64,000 nucleotides of DNA from the NCBI RefSeq assembly GCF_020080835.1, contig NC_058165.1, positions 14,381,961-14,445,960 on the forward strand, in the 5' to 3' direction. How positions within the stretch are numbered: position 1 is the first letter of the stretch; the number at the start of each line of letters is the position of its first letter. Made by a program: the position numbers and the translations under genes. The notes beneath the pieces were generated by a model. That model saw nothing but the letters and a program-made list of their open reading frames with translations. It was not told the origin of the DNA and ran no database searches. The stretch comes from Cotesia glomerata. Taxonomy: Eukaryota; Arthropoda; Insecta; Hymenoptera; Braconidae. Positions 46,626 to 57,357 of this stretch are shown here, in pieces.

Positions 46626-47816
46626 TGGCCTAACAGTAGTGTTGCAAGAGATTCCACCAAGACACCAGTGTAATAAAAACGATAAAAAAAAAAAAGTAGA
46701 ATTAACTAAAATTTTTTGAGGATTTAGGTCAAAAAATTTTAAGTTCATATTCCACAGATTGGATAACATGTTAAAAATTTTGTATTTTTATTTAAAAATT
46801 GATTTTTGTCATAACGGACTTGAATTATTTTAATTCTCAGTGGTTTTTTGCTATTTATTACGATTTTCAGAGATGTTTGAGCCATATAAATTCGAGATTT
46901 ATATTCGGCGGATCGAAATACATGAGAATCATGATTGATCTAATTTAATAAAATTTTTTTTAACATAATATCTGGAATGTTTTGCTTTTTTTTTGCAATT
47001 TTTCGCTGTTTTTGCATTTTTTCAGAGTTTTTTGGAATTTACTTAAACTTTTCATGGCTTATGGTCTAAATAAACTCCAGATAAGTATTAAGCGGGTCAA
47101 AATACATAAAAATCATGCTTAGTTTAGGTCAAAAAAAATTTTTAAATCATTTTAAATCGCCTAAACTGCCGATTTTCGTCATTTTTTTCGGTTTTTTAGT
47201 TTTCTCGAATATTTGATGGTGTTCGGGTCAAACTGACCTCAAATTCGGATTTAGCGGCTTGAAATACATATAGATATACGGGTCCCGTCAAATGCCGGTG
47301 TTATTTACCCGAGCCTGGGCCAAGGCTAGGAAGCCTAGCCATGACCATTCAATGGAAAATCCAAAGGTAATTAATCATAGTTAATTATCATAGATAGGTA
47401 AGTAATAGAATTTAAAACAGTAAATATTTATTGTTTAACGAATATTTGTTAGCAAATGCTAAAATTGAAAATTTATTATGTAACCAAAACAATTGCATAT
47501 CGTCAAAATTGATACGGTCTGAAAAAAATTAAAACATATTATTTTACAGTTGAATTTTTAATATTAATAATTTTTAACATTAAAATTTTCAATAAAATAC
47601 TAAAAAAATATACAGAACAATGTACAAAGTCTAAAGTAATATAAGAACTTAACTCGTGCATTTTTTTTACTAATAAAAATTTGTAAAAAATAGTTAATTT
47701 TCATAAAAATACAATATTAAATAAAATAAATTATATAAATAATATAAACCGTCACACTTCGTCATCTTATAAATTTATTTTATGTGAATGATGAGATGTG
47801 AATCAACTTATCGGTC

Positions 47817-47885
47817 GTACGGCGCAGGGGTTAGTTTTCGGTCTGGCAAGCGTGCGGCTTAGGTTCGAATCTCGGTTAGGGCAAA
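47817..47885 (+). ncRNA. tRNA-like pol III box pair in the outer element
   Basis: GTACGGCGCAGGGGTTAG resembles an A box and GGTTCGAATCT (47862-47872) differs from the B-box consensus at one base. A T run (CTATTTTTAC) follows at about 47890. It has the same orientation and a similar distance from the right terminus as the cassette in the inner element. Confidence 0.5.
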
Positions 47886-48866
47886 TGCTATTTTTACTTT
47901 ATTTCTATGATTAGTAGAATTAAAATCTAAATAAAGAGTCAAACTATCTAAATTTGCTTTAGCTCTACTTAAAAATTAAAATAAAAAAATACAGTCTTAA
48001 ATAATTCTTTTTTTACCATTTTTTATCAAATGGCATGGGCCAGACTTTAAAATTAACTATGGCCCAGATCTGGTAACCAGGCATGGGCCAGTACTGGTAA
48101 CCAGGCTTGGGCCAGCGTTATCATTCCAGACTTAAACCAAGACTGGGCCAACTCTGGTTTACAAGCTTAGCCCAGAGTTGTACATAGTTGGGCCAAGCCT
48201 GGGCCCGCCATACTTTCCTACATGGGTTGTTAACGATGTAGTTGAAAAAGCGCTTCAATTAACTCAAGAACAAGCAACATTTTAAGTCATAAAATAGAAC
48301 AAAAACAATATTTAGTGCAAATTATTCATAAAAACAAAAATACTTATCATAATGCGACTAAAAATTGCTTAACAAATAAATGTGATTAGAGACAGAAAAA
48401 ATACAAATATGTGGCTATATTATTAAGAATGTTTTCAATACATCGTATTGTTAACGTTACGGTAACTATTAATCTTTTTTATTAAATTTTTAGAACATTT
48501 ATAGATAAAATAAATGATTATAACACATGGAACTTTATAGCAAGACTGAAAAACTAGGATAATAACTATAAATACAACTTAAACTACGAATAACTTTTAA
48601 AGGAATGATTTTATCGAAAAATTATAAGAGAACTTTTTTGTAAAACATTCAATTTCTTATCAGAATATGCATCGATAATAGTCGTAGTGGCATTTTTTTC
48701 AGAGGAAAAAAATTAATAACAAAAAGTTGTAAGTTCCCATGTTATTTAAATAGGAAATATAACTCGATTGGGGCAAGGCTTAATTTGGTAATTAAGAGCT
48801 TATTTATGTAGGATATTTTTTTTTAGGTCAAGAACTAAAAATCCAGGGGGCGGCAGTGAAAAAAAA

Positions 48867-50036
48867 TTATTATTTAAATAAAATAATTCATAAATTCTGA
48901 CAAATTGATCTGGACAAAATTCTAAATAATTTAGTAATAGATTTATAAAATTCTGGTGAAATAAATTAGATAAATAAAGTAAATTAATTTAACAAAAGAA
49001 ATTTGTAATCTCGGACGCAACAAACATTGTCGGCAGATTATTAAAACCTCTGTCGTCAGATTTTAATCTATTAATTCAAGATACGAAGACCTCTTGTAAT
49101 TAAATATTTATTTTTGTATTATTAAGACCACGGCAATAAATTAGTTAAGAATTTTAATTTGGAATTTGGATTAGGATTTATAAATAAATTAGAAATCGGA
49201 TTCAGTGAATTAGTCATTGGGAATTAAATAGGATTTTATTTAGGAAATAAAGTTTAATGAGAAAATTTTGGAAAGTTAATTTATAAAAATTAATCTGTAA
49301 AATCTGGGGAAATATTTAGTGTGTTTGGAAAATTAATAGTGTGGGTGGGTAGAATTATCAATTGTAGTGTTTCCTAGGAATTCATGGTATCCTCCTCTGT
49401 TTCCTGGGCGAACTTAGAGTCCTTTACATAGACGCCCGGGTTGGGGCTGCAATAGACGTAAGTTGGAAAAATTATTAAATTGTGGGTGTGTGTGGAAATA
49501 TTTACAGTGCTGCCTAGGGATTCATGGTATTCATAGTCTGTTTCCTGGGCACACTTACAAACCGTTGTATAGACGCCTGGGTTGGGAGTACAACGGTAGT
49601 AAGTAGAAACCGCGGTATAGACGCTCCATATGAGGGTACTTGTCCGGAATAGCAACTATAATAGAAACCGCGATATGGACGTTCTATAAGAGGGTATCAT
49701 CGGGAATAACAATTTTCGATAGAAACCGCAGCGTAAGCGGGAATAAGGCTTAGTGTTAAGTTTATTTGATGTTTGGCAAGGGGTTTATTTTGTAAAGGGT
49801 TGGTTAAATAAAATAAGTTGTGAAAATGGATTTTTTCGAATAATTTCTGTCTCTTTCCTAATAATCTCTCATGACCCTGTTTTATAACTCCATGCTTGGT
49901 CCAGTTTCTGGATATTGCGTTAAAAATCCAGTGACACCCTAAATAAATATTAGGGGCGACCAAGAGAGCGGGACCACACCGTTTCAAAGTGTAAGGACTG
50001 GTATTGACTCCCAACTGTTAATTCCCGCTTCTGATC
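48867..50036. mobile_element. LTR-derived sequence related to the LTR at 15690
   Basis: CCGTTGTATAGACGCC (49563), GGTAGTAAGTAGAAACCGCG, CGCTCCATATGAGGGTAC (49621) and GGGGCGACCAAGAGAGCGGGACC (about 49952) match motifs in 17070-17170 and the LTR end at 17755. Internal duplications are present (CCTAGG-AATTCATGGTAT at 49373 and 49513, about 140 bp apart; TAGAAACCGCGGTATAGACG-type units at 49611, 49660 and 49718). The termini were not identified, so this is called a partial LTR. Confidence 0.6.
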
Positions 50037-50041
50037 TAAAA

Positions 50042-50485
50042 GGTGTTTGGAACAAAAAAATCCGAAATAAATTCAATCAATGGTGCCTAGTTTCAAGCAA
50101 AGACAAAGGAACTAATTATTTCCGCAAATTTTATACAGAAAGCGCACACCCGTGGTTTAAAAATTTTAAATTCCGTAGAAAAACTATTGTGTCAATTAAT
50201 AGACTAAGAAGTGAATACACTTCCCTAGTATCAAGCCTGTTTCGATTCAGAATTGTAGAGTCAAATCAATGTCCTTGTGGAGAGTCTGAGGAAGAACCTA
50301 ATCATGTTCTCTGGCAGTGTAAGTTGTATGATGAAGTTAGAGAATATTTGTTTCATGATCTCAAAAAAGATAAATTGTATCCTCCTTACAGTATTGAAGC
50401 CATGATAAGTGAAATGAACCCTTTGTCTGTGATTGCTCTATCTAAATTCATAAATCTATTGAACTTAACATTCAATCTCATTTAA
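50042..50485 (+). pseudogene. LINE ORF2 C-terminal fragment (post-RNase H region)
   Basis: Reads KGVWNKKIRNKFNQWCL, HPWFKNFKFRRKTIVSINRLRSEYTSL, FRFRIVESNQCPCGESEEEPNHVLWQC and ends NLTFNLI at TAA 50485. The pattern of RLRS, then a CxC and H-x3-C zinc-like motif, is typical of the tail of Jockey/I-type ORF2 proteins. It is 5'-truncated, with RT and RNase H catalytic parts absent. Confidence 0.7.
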
Positions 50486-50737
50486 TTTCTTTCTGAATTT
50501 ATTTTTCGTTAATTTTCGAATTAATTATTTTTTCTTTTTTGAACAGACTACTTTGATATTCAAATACAGTGCCTTACTCTAAAATCTAGTACGTAAGTGA
50601 TATTCTAGTTCGAAGTCTCCTCTGTGAGAGGGCTTTAATATGTAAGAATTTTGTAATGATTTGTATTCACGGCAGAGTGAGCTTTCAGCTCAAGCCATTC
50701 TTATATATTTTCAATAAAAAAAAAAAAAAAAAACACT
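50042..50737 (+). mobile_element. 5'-truncated LINE 3' end with poly(A)
   Basis: The last ~150 codons of a LINE ORF2 followed by a short 3' UTR and an A18 tail at about 50719-50737. The tail abuts the family II copy F, so the insertion lies in or beside F. The family differs from R1 (poly(A) tail, different C-terminal domain). Confidence 0.75.
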
Positions 50738-50822
50738 GCCGCTATCTTGCGCTGGTAGGTGTTTTGTTTAAGGATATCTGCTCATATCTCCGCTCCGTAG
50801 AGTAATATCGAGTGGACGACTT

Positions 50823-52640
50823 CTAGAAGCACCCTCCTTTATCTGGTTTGTGGTCCCCCGTGTTGGTCATGATTCTCGACAGTTTTGATACTGTCTTGTT
50901 AGCTTTTGCGCAAGCGTTTTCGAGGTATTCTCGGAAAGACAGCTTTTCGTCGATCACTACTCTTAAATAACGCAGTGCCCTTGTAGATGTCAGTGTTGTC
51001 CTGTCCATGTCAATGACGAAAGGTTTTGGGAACCATTTTTGACGTGTTAAGACGACCATTTCGGTTTTTTGCTAGGCGAGTTTTAGATGATGTTTCTCAA
51101 ACCAATTTCCAACGGTGTCAATGGTTCCCGAATAAGTAGTTCTGCCTTCTTCGCACTGTCTACTACTATCGTAGCTGCAACGTCGTCCGCGAAGCCAGTG
51201 AGTTGCACTTGTTTTGGCAACGGGATTTCTAGGATTTCGTCATAGTCCGCGTTCGATAAGTCGGGCTCCATGATTGAACCTTGCGGTACGCCAGCCGTTA
51301 TGTCATGTTCTTGTGGGCCTTCCGTCGTTTCCGCTATCAGCGTTCTTTTGTCGAGATAGTCATCAACTATTGCCAGATTTTCTGGCTTCACGTCAAATTT
51401 GTGCTCCAAGGCATCTAGAATGTCATCCGAATTCGCGCTGTTGAAGGGGTTTTTGATGTCTAGTGTGAGGACAAGACACACCTTACGGGCTTTAAGGCCA
51501 CCAGACCATACTTCTCTCACTGTCCTTACAACCTTCTGGATCGCGCCGACAGTCGATCGTCCTTTCCGAAAGCCAAGTTGGTTCGTGGTAAAGCCTTCAG
51601 TACGATCGATGTCGTCACGTAGTCTTCCCTGTATGAGCTTTTCAAGCAGTTTCCCCGCAATGTCGAGCATGCAGAGTGGTCTGAACGACGAAGGTGTTAC
51701 AGGGCTACCTTTACGTTTGTCCAACAGAACCAATCTCTGCCGCTTCCAAGCCGTTGAGAACGTGCCGGTTGCTAGGCATGCGTTGTACGCGTTCAGCAGT
51801 ATATCTAGGTATTCCAGGGCTATAATCTTGATCACCGATGCCGAAATACCATCAGACCAGGTGCTTTTCCTGTCTTGAGAGTCTTCACCGCGTCCTGCAG
51901 TTCCCTGGTTGTGAAATGTGTTACGCTGTTTTTCACATCATGTCTTTTTTCCCGTGGTGGGTGTTAGGGAAACAGCTCCGCTACGATGCAACTCATTAAA
52001 GCAGGTGATTTCAGCGCTTCTGGTGAAGCCTTTCGAAGTCGTTTGACGACAATTTGGTAGGCTTTACCCCAGATGTCTTTGTCAAGGTAACGTTACATAT
52101 CTCTTGCCAAAATTTCGCTTTGCTTGCTTTGATAGCCTGGTTTAGGTTCTTTTTGGCCTGCTTGTACTCGCTCGAATGTAGATCTTGATTAGGGGAGCGT
52201 TTCACAGTTCTCGTTGCTAGGCAACGTAGCTTGTGATATTTTTTTCGAAGTTCTGCTATGTCTGGTGACCACCAGTACGCCGGCCTGTGAAAACCCCGGT
52301 TTTTCAGCCGAGGCATACAGGCATCGCACGGAGCAGCAATTGCTTTCATCGTATTTAGTACTGTTTTTGTAGTCTTGCTGTGGGTGTTTGGGATCGGGTT
52401 GTTTTGCAGACTAGACCACCTTTGTGTGAGGGATTTTCGCAGTGCCCCTACATCAAGCTTCCTGGCGTTCCACTTCCGCTTAGAAAGGTCAAGTTATGAA
52501 ATCGGAGCTGATGCCAGTCCACCGTTGAATGTCACAAATTGGTGATCACTGCCACTGTTTTCATCGGATACAGTCCAGTCTTCGATCATGTTAGCAGTCC
52601 TTGGAGTCGCCAACGAAATGTCGAGGATGGATTCTTAGTA
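50823..52640 (-). pseudogene. LINE ORF2 endonuclease end, linker and RT, copy F
   Basis: EN end (SILDISLATPRTANM, SGSDHQFVTF), linker (CDACMPRLKNRG, AYWWSPDIAELRK, then a frameshift near 52090), RT FRKGRSTVGAI, TLDIKNPFNSANSDD (Pro and Ser replace Ala and Trp of NAFNSANW), AGVPQGSIMEP, catalytic FADD at about 51188, and SFREYLENACAKANKTVSKL. Stops and indels occur near 51060 and 51100. Not functional. Confidence 0.82.
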
Positions 52641-54038
52641 CCCCGGTCTTCTGAAGGTCGTGATGCTCCCAGTATTTATCACTATGAGATCGAGTCTAGC
52701 CGCGACGTCAGCGACCTCGTTACATCTGATGTCGAAGAGACCAGCGCCCCATCTAGCCGATTTAGCGTTGAAGCTACCAGATACGATGATTTCACCATCG
52801 AACTTAGTGATCGCATCTTCTATATTTGCTAATTTCTGTTGGAACACACTAATCCTTTCGTTAGGTGAGAGATAAACGCTCATGAAGTAGATTGTGGGGG
52901 TTTGAATCCATCCGATCATTATACGGGCCTTCTCAAGGATCTTGATCGCGGTAGCCTCATCTATCTCACAGAAGGCTGCCTGATTTCCTCGTGGTGTAGG
53001 TTTTGTCAAATTCACACGTTTTATCTCCAGGCTGTCGATAAAGTCACGTTTGAGTGCTTCACAGACGTCGCTTTCGGTAAAGAGTCCATCCAAGTCATGG
53101 ATCTCGATCGTTGTTTTTGATGTGAGCGTTCTGACTGTACTGATGTTAGCGGTTGCTTTTTTTATCGCAGCCGTGAAAACAGCCGTGTCTTCAGTCTTGC
53201 GACCCATTTCTAGGAGAACGCCCCTGCGCTTCGTTTGTTTGATAGACTTTATGTCTACTCCAGTCTCTATCGGGTTAACCTTGGCCTTGATTTCCTTGAG
53301 AAGGTCGGCGTACGTCGCCCTTTAGCTGGTTGGACAAGTACAGCCTTTGTTCTTTTCGTTTTTCCTCCTTGGTTTCTTTGAACCACCCTTACTTGGCTGG
53401 TTTTAGGCTTCAGTAGGTTTTGCCGCTGGCTTCTGCTTACTTTGCTTCTTTTTCTTTTGCTAAGTCATTTTGGTCCAGGTATCATCCCGGGCTATCTTTT
53501 ACTATACTGGCTTGTCAATTGCTAAAAAAAGGCTGGGCATAGACAGCTGCCTCTTCTTATTGTTGTCCTTTCCTTGCTGTGGTGGTTTTTTAGGAGTGAC
53601 CAAGAGTAGCTGTGGTTTTTTGGTCAGGCCCGGGGTTGTTTGGGTTGATGACGCTGTCATGCCTGAAGATTTGTTGGCCAGTCTATATGCCGTAGTGATG
53701 GAGGTAACCGATTTTCTGATCTCATGGTAGAGATTCTTCTTGTCTTTGATGAAGTCGGCTAACTCTTCGATCTTACTGCCAAGCCGCTTCAATGGCGACT
53801 GTTGTCCAGTGACGGTCGGTGCAGAGTTAATCCTTTCTCGGTAGGTTTGACTAGTGGCGGGAGCAAAAGGTCCTCCACTTTTTGAAGGAACTTTGAATAG
53901 CTGTCCATCTACTTCCATCTGGGTTGTCTTACTCCCTGTAGCACTAGACAGCAGAGCCATGTGGTCCACCCCGCTGTCCAAACAGTGGCTTGATGACAAC
54001 AAGTTCAGGCCCGTTTGCACGCCTTCCTTCGCCGGCAT
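52635..54038 (-). pseudogene. LINE ORF1 fused to endonuclease, copy F
   Basis: The ATG at 54038 opens MPAKEGVQTGLNLL; the frame is intact to 53502 (through GQQSPLKRLGSKIEEL). Several stops follow in the Lys/Pro-rich region. From 53207 the conserved domain (TTIEIHDLDGLFTESDV to ILEKARIMIGW) runs without a stop into the endonuclease (IQTPTIYFMSVYLSPNE, SGSFNAKSARWGA). The zinc knuckles, ORF1 end and EN N-terminus (about 0.5 kb) are deleted, with the join at a shared W codon context (IGW/FAW). SGSFNA replaces AGDFNA, so the catalytic Asp is lost. Confidence 0.8.
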
Positions 54039-54103
54039 TGAGGTATCCCTCCCGAAGCCGGCTGCCTGACACTAAACGTCTGTATGTATGCATGTATGAA
54101 TGC

Positions 54104-54177
54104 GTGGGTGTGTGTGTGCCGTTCGTGTGTGTGTGTGCCGTTCGTGTGTGTGTGTGCCGTTCGTGTGTGTGTGTGTG
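54104..54177. repeat. (TG)n with 22-bp minisatellite between copies F and H
   Basis: Three GTGTGTGTGTGCCGTTC units followed by pure (GT)n and then the T run at the 3' end of copy H. A TG microsatellite seems to have captured CCGTTC and been amplified. Confidence 0.88.
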
Positions 54178-54426
54178 TTTTTTTTTTTTTCAGAGGGGGG
54201 AATCCTTTTTGCGGATTCCAGGCATAGCTGTTTCGCCTGGATATGTGAAGACTCGACGCTGCGTCATACTAAAACTCGACGCTAACGCTCCTACTCACTA
54301 AACTCTAAACCCCTTTTCTTCTTTTCTCTAATCCCTCATGGAAACCGCCGTCAGGCATTGCTTCGTGAGGGGAGGAACTAGCTACTGCTCTTCCTTCTGG
54401 TAGCTAAGGTGTTAACTAACTTCCTT

Positions 54427-54690
54427 CTATCTTCTGATATTTGCTCTTCCTCTTTCGGTGGAACGCAAGTCTTTGAGGACTTCTGTTGCAAACGTGTTGG
54501 TAGCGTTCCAGGCAGCTTCTGATGATAACATTGCTTCCACTAGTGAATCTGGTTGCATTCTCTGGTTCAGGATCCTCTCCAACTCTTCACGCTGTGGATC
54601 GAAACGAGGACATACAAAGAAGACGTGCTCCGCATCTTCAGCAACTCCTGGGCAGGACGGGTACTCCGAAGAGTCATCGTGCTTAAAGCG
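54427..54690 (-). pseudogene. LINE ORF2 C-terminus, copy H (other side of the transposon)
   Basis: LHRFKHDDSSEYPSCPGVAEDAEHVFFVC is a CCHC knuckle with Tyr replacing the first Cys position region (EYPSC for ECPSC), followed by RFDPQREELERILNQRM and the end RGRANIRR at 54427. It continues the frame interrupted at 59405. Confidence 0.85.
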
Positions 54691-54698
54691 GTGTAGAT

Positions 54699-55250
54699 TA
54701 GGGTGTTTCAAAAAAAGACGAATTTTTTTTTTCTTTTGGTGTCTAAAAATTGATAGTATACCTAAAAACAAAAATTTTGGCGCCCATGTGAGCTCTTAAT
54801 ATCAATAGTAAGATTTGCCTGTATCCATTTCTTTATTTTCCATTTAAATAACACGGGAAAAATTTTTTTTAATTTTTTAATTTTTATTACTTTGGAACGG
54901 TTCATCGTAACAACAATCTGAAAAATGATATTAGTAGGAAATTTTACGCTCTACAAAAAACGTTTGAAGACCAAAGTTTCTCAGATTAACGGCTTCAAAG
55001 ATATCCGCGGTCAAAGATAACACTAATAAAAAATTTCAAATATTTTCCAATAAAATTACAAAAAAAATATCACATGCTATATTTTTATTATTTTTTATGT
55101 TAAATTACTTCAATTCCGTTAACCTGAGACTGTAAACTTTTTACTAATAAATTCAATACTTAACTCACGAAATGCACTAATATATAAATATAAACGTTAA
55201 AAATGTCACATAAATGATTTTTTGGTCTTTCTTATAACAAATTTATTTTA
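54699..55250. repeat. Left terminal inverted repeat of hAT-like element
   Basis: Inverse to about 58848-59404 with a few differences and small indels in homopolymers. It includes ATTTAAATAACACGGGAA, TTACTTTGGAACGGTTCATC, AAGATATCCGCGGTCAAAG and ATGCACTAATATATAAATA. Confidence 0.9.
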
Positions 55251-56878
55251 TATTTTATAAAATTTATAAATTTTTGTAAGAGGAAAATGTAAAGTTCCTT
55301 ATTACACAAACTCACCAAACACTCATCATTGCATATTATTCAAAATAATATGAAAATTCTGTAAATACGTTAAATCAATTAAATCTACTATAAAACTTGA
55401 TCAAATGATTTTTATTTGAAAAATATCAACAGAGCTTTATTTAGCTCTGTCGGTACAGAGTATTATACTCATTTAATTTGAGTGTTGTAGCTAATAAGCT
55501 CTGTGTTGGTAAGCCTGGTTGTTCGGTACTAACTTCATTTAGTTGCTTTGCTCTCAACGCTTTACTATATCTTCTCGTCATTGTCTTTGTTCATTGATAC
55601 TGACTGTTTTTTCAATCCGTTATATTATTAATTTAATTAGTTAAAATATATTAGTTATAAATTTTGTGACCATAATGGTGAAAACAGTGTACTTGATTGG
55701 TGATGTGTTAAGTGAATTAGTTGGAAAAAAATTACCCTCTCTGAAAGAGGTTATGTCGCTTTTATTTTATTATCTTGATACGAAAAATTTTTCAGTTAAA
55801 GAAAGTATATCAATCACTATCGACAAAGTTTTTGAAATTTGGTGTGCGGCACAAATCCCGACAAGAGAGAAAAGATCTGCTTTTTTGAAACTAATCTCAA
55901 ATCACAATCGATGGAAGAATTTACAAAAAAACCGTAAAATGAAAAAGTCAAAGTCTCAAAAAAAAAAGGAATCCGTTTTTCAGGATGAATTAAATAAACT
56001 ATTTGATGTAGCTCATGCGGATGTTTTAAATATACTGGACAAAGAAAAAAGATTATTTTATTTGGGACAAAAATCTTCCAGTCGACGTGGTTTTATTTCA
56101 TATAATTCTCAACCAATTTTAGAAGATGTCGAAGACATGGATGTTGATATCAGCAATTATGATAATAATAACAATAATAGTGATAATAATAGTGAAGAGA
56201 ACATTGATAGCAATGATAAAAACTATAATAATAATGGTAATGATAGTAATAATAATGTCGGAGAGTTTGATAACGACAATGTCAACTATTATTGTGCAGT
56301 TGAGACTGATGATGTTGCTTATCATAAAATATCAAGTCATCCATCTCAATTATCCTAGAAATCTTTGGAAAGTAATACTTCTCGTATAATCTCTGATTAT
56401 GAAGATGAAATACCAAAACAACAAGTTCCAAAAATTGATATAATGACACCAGAACTTGCTGCGGCTTTGGATAGAGCTAACGTGACTAGTAGGATGGCGA
56501 CTTACATTATTGCTGCTTTATTATCTTGCTTGAACATTGATTGTGCAAGCGTAAACTTTAGTCATGTGACTATTCACCGAGCAAGGGAAAAATTCCGGAA
56601 AGAAGCGGCGTTAAATCTGAAGACTAATCTGGAAACTGACAATTATGTACTACATTTTGATGGAAAACTGTTATCAGATATTACAGGTACAGAACAAGTT
56701 GACCGGCTTCCGATTATTTTATCATCATCAGGTAAATTTCAACTGTTAGGAGTTCCTAAACTAGAATCTGGGACTGGACAAAACCAAGCTTCAGCTATTA
56801 TTAAAACAGTAAAACAATGGGATATTAATACTGACAACATCAAAGCATTGTGTTCTGATACTACGGCGTCAAATACGG

Positions 56879-57073
56879 GTAAATAATTTATTAATAAAAA
56901 AAATATAACATGGTTGATTACCGTAATGTTTAAATGCTAAATCAAATCAGATTTTTAGTATTAACCATTAATTTCCAAGTTATGAGTTATTTTTTTTTTT
57001 CAAATTGAAAAAGTTTCTCCGTACTACTCTAAAAATCGATACTTCACTAGCAATTCTCATTTTATTTTTACAG
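56879..57073 (+). other. Transposase intron 1
   Basis: GTAAATAATT to TTTTTACAG, 195 bp. Removal joins ACG-G to GA-ATC in phase and turns an apparent stop (TAA 56884) into a continuous, conserved-looking NTGIRNGA. Confidence 0.8.
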
Positions 57074-57357
57074 GAATCAGAAATGGTGCGTGTGTATTAG
57101 TAGAAAAGGCTCTTAGTAGAAAACTGTTGTACTTGCCATGCCGACACCATATTTTTGAAATTGTTCTTCGAAGTGCATTTGAAGTATACTGGCCTGCTTC
57201 GTCTGGCCCAAACGTTCCAATTTATCAGAGATTTAAAAAGAAGTGGGATGAAATTGACCAATCAAACTTTACGGCTGGTGTTTGTGACAAAAAAGTTTTG
57301 GAAGTAATAACACCAATCAAAGATGAGATTTTGAAATTCGTTAATAATCAAATAGAA

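Larger units (their letters stand above)
44447..47290. mobile_element. Inverted-repeat element with subterminal tandem motifs
   Basis: The left arm (44455-44617 continued at 45946-46138) and right arm (46722-47130) are inverse copies. Each is built of loosely repeated blocks such as ATGTATTTCGACCCGCTTAA, GACCATAAGCC, GTATATCGATCCGCCGAATA and ATGGCTCAGAC. The left arm is interrupted by the element at 44620. The middle holds an ORF fragment (46103-46625). The exact ends were not resolved. Confidence 0.6.
44329..48226. mobile_element. CCC-ended transposon with 2 bp TT duplication (outer nest)
   Basis: The ends are CCCATGTAAGAACTGCCAT and, inverted, CCCATGTAGGAAAGTATGG. Both are followed by subterminal GGCC-rich repeats (TGGCCCAGTACTGGGCAACC type). 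Removing 44329-48226 and one TT restores a continuous transposase frame across the site (LQV then VNDV), which fixes the boundaries and the 2 bp duplication (44327-44328, 48227-48228). It carries a tRNA-like cassette at 47817-47885 and encloses the inverted-repeat element at 44447-47290. I cannot name the superfamily. Confidence 0.8.
43166..48866. mobile_element. Degraded hAT-like transposon (second member), host of nested insertions
   Basis: Long terminal inverted repeats: left T-run then CACTGCCGCCCCCTGGA at 43176 extending to about 43706; right, inverse, from about 48334 to 48858. Between the TIRs remain only transposase C-terminal fragments (43715-44328 and 48229-48282) related to the intact element at 54699. 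The TIRs share a subterminal ATTTAAATAACAYGGGAA motif with that element. A 3.9 kb transposon at 44329-48226 interrupts it. No 8 bp duplication is visible, because the left and right flanks belong to different sequences. Confidence 0.75.
50738..54103 (-). mobile_element. R1-clade LINE copy F (family II), degenerate, 3' truncated
   Basis: Homologous to B and G. From its 5' side (54038) it holds ORF1 N-terminal parts, an ORF1-EN junction, linker and RT, and stops at 50738 inside the thumb region (YQRKIAAV), where a LINE poly(A) tail begins. The 5' side ends a short distance before the TG minisatellite; the 5' UTR of B is not recognisable here. Stops and frameshifts are numerous. Confidence 0.85.

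Noticed and set aside
49697..50014. Open frame of 105 codons in the LTR-like region near 49.7-50.0 kb
   Set aside because: Overlaps repeat-rich LTR sequence, with no recognisable domain and no splice context.
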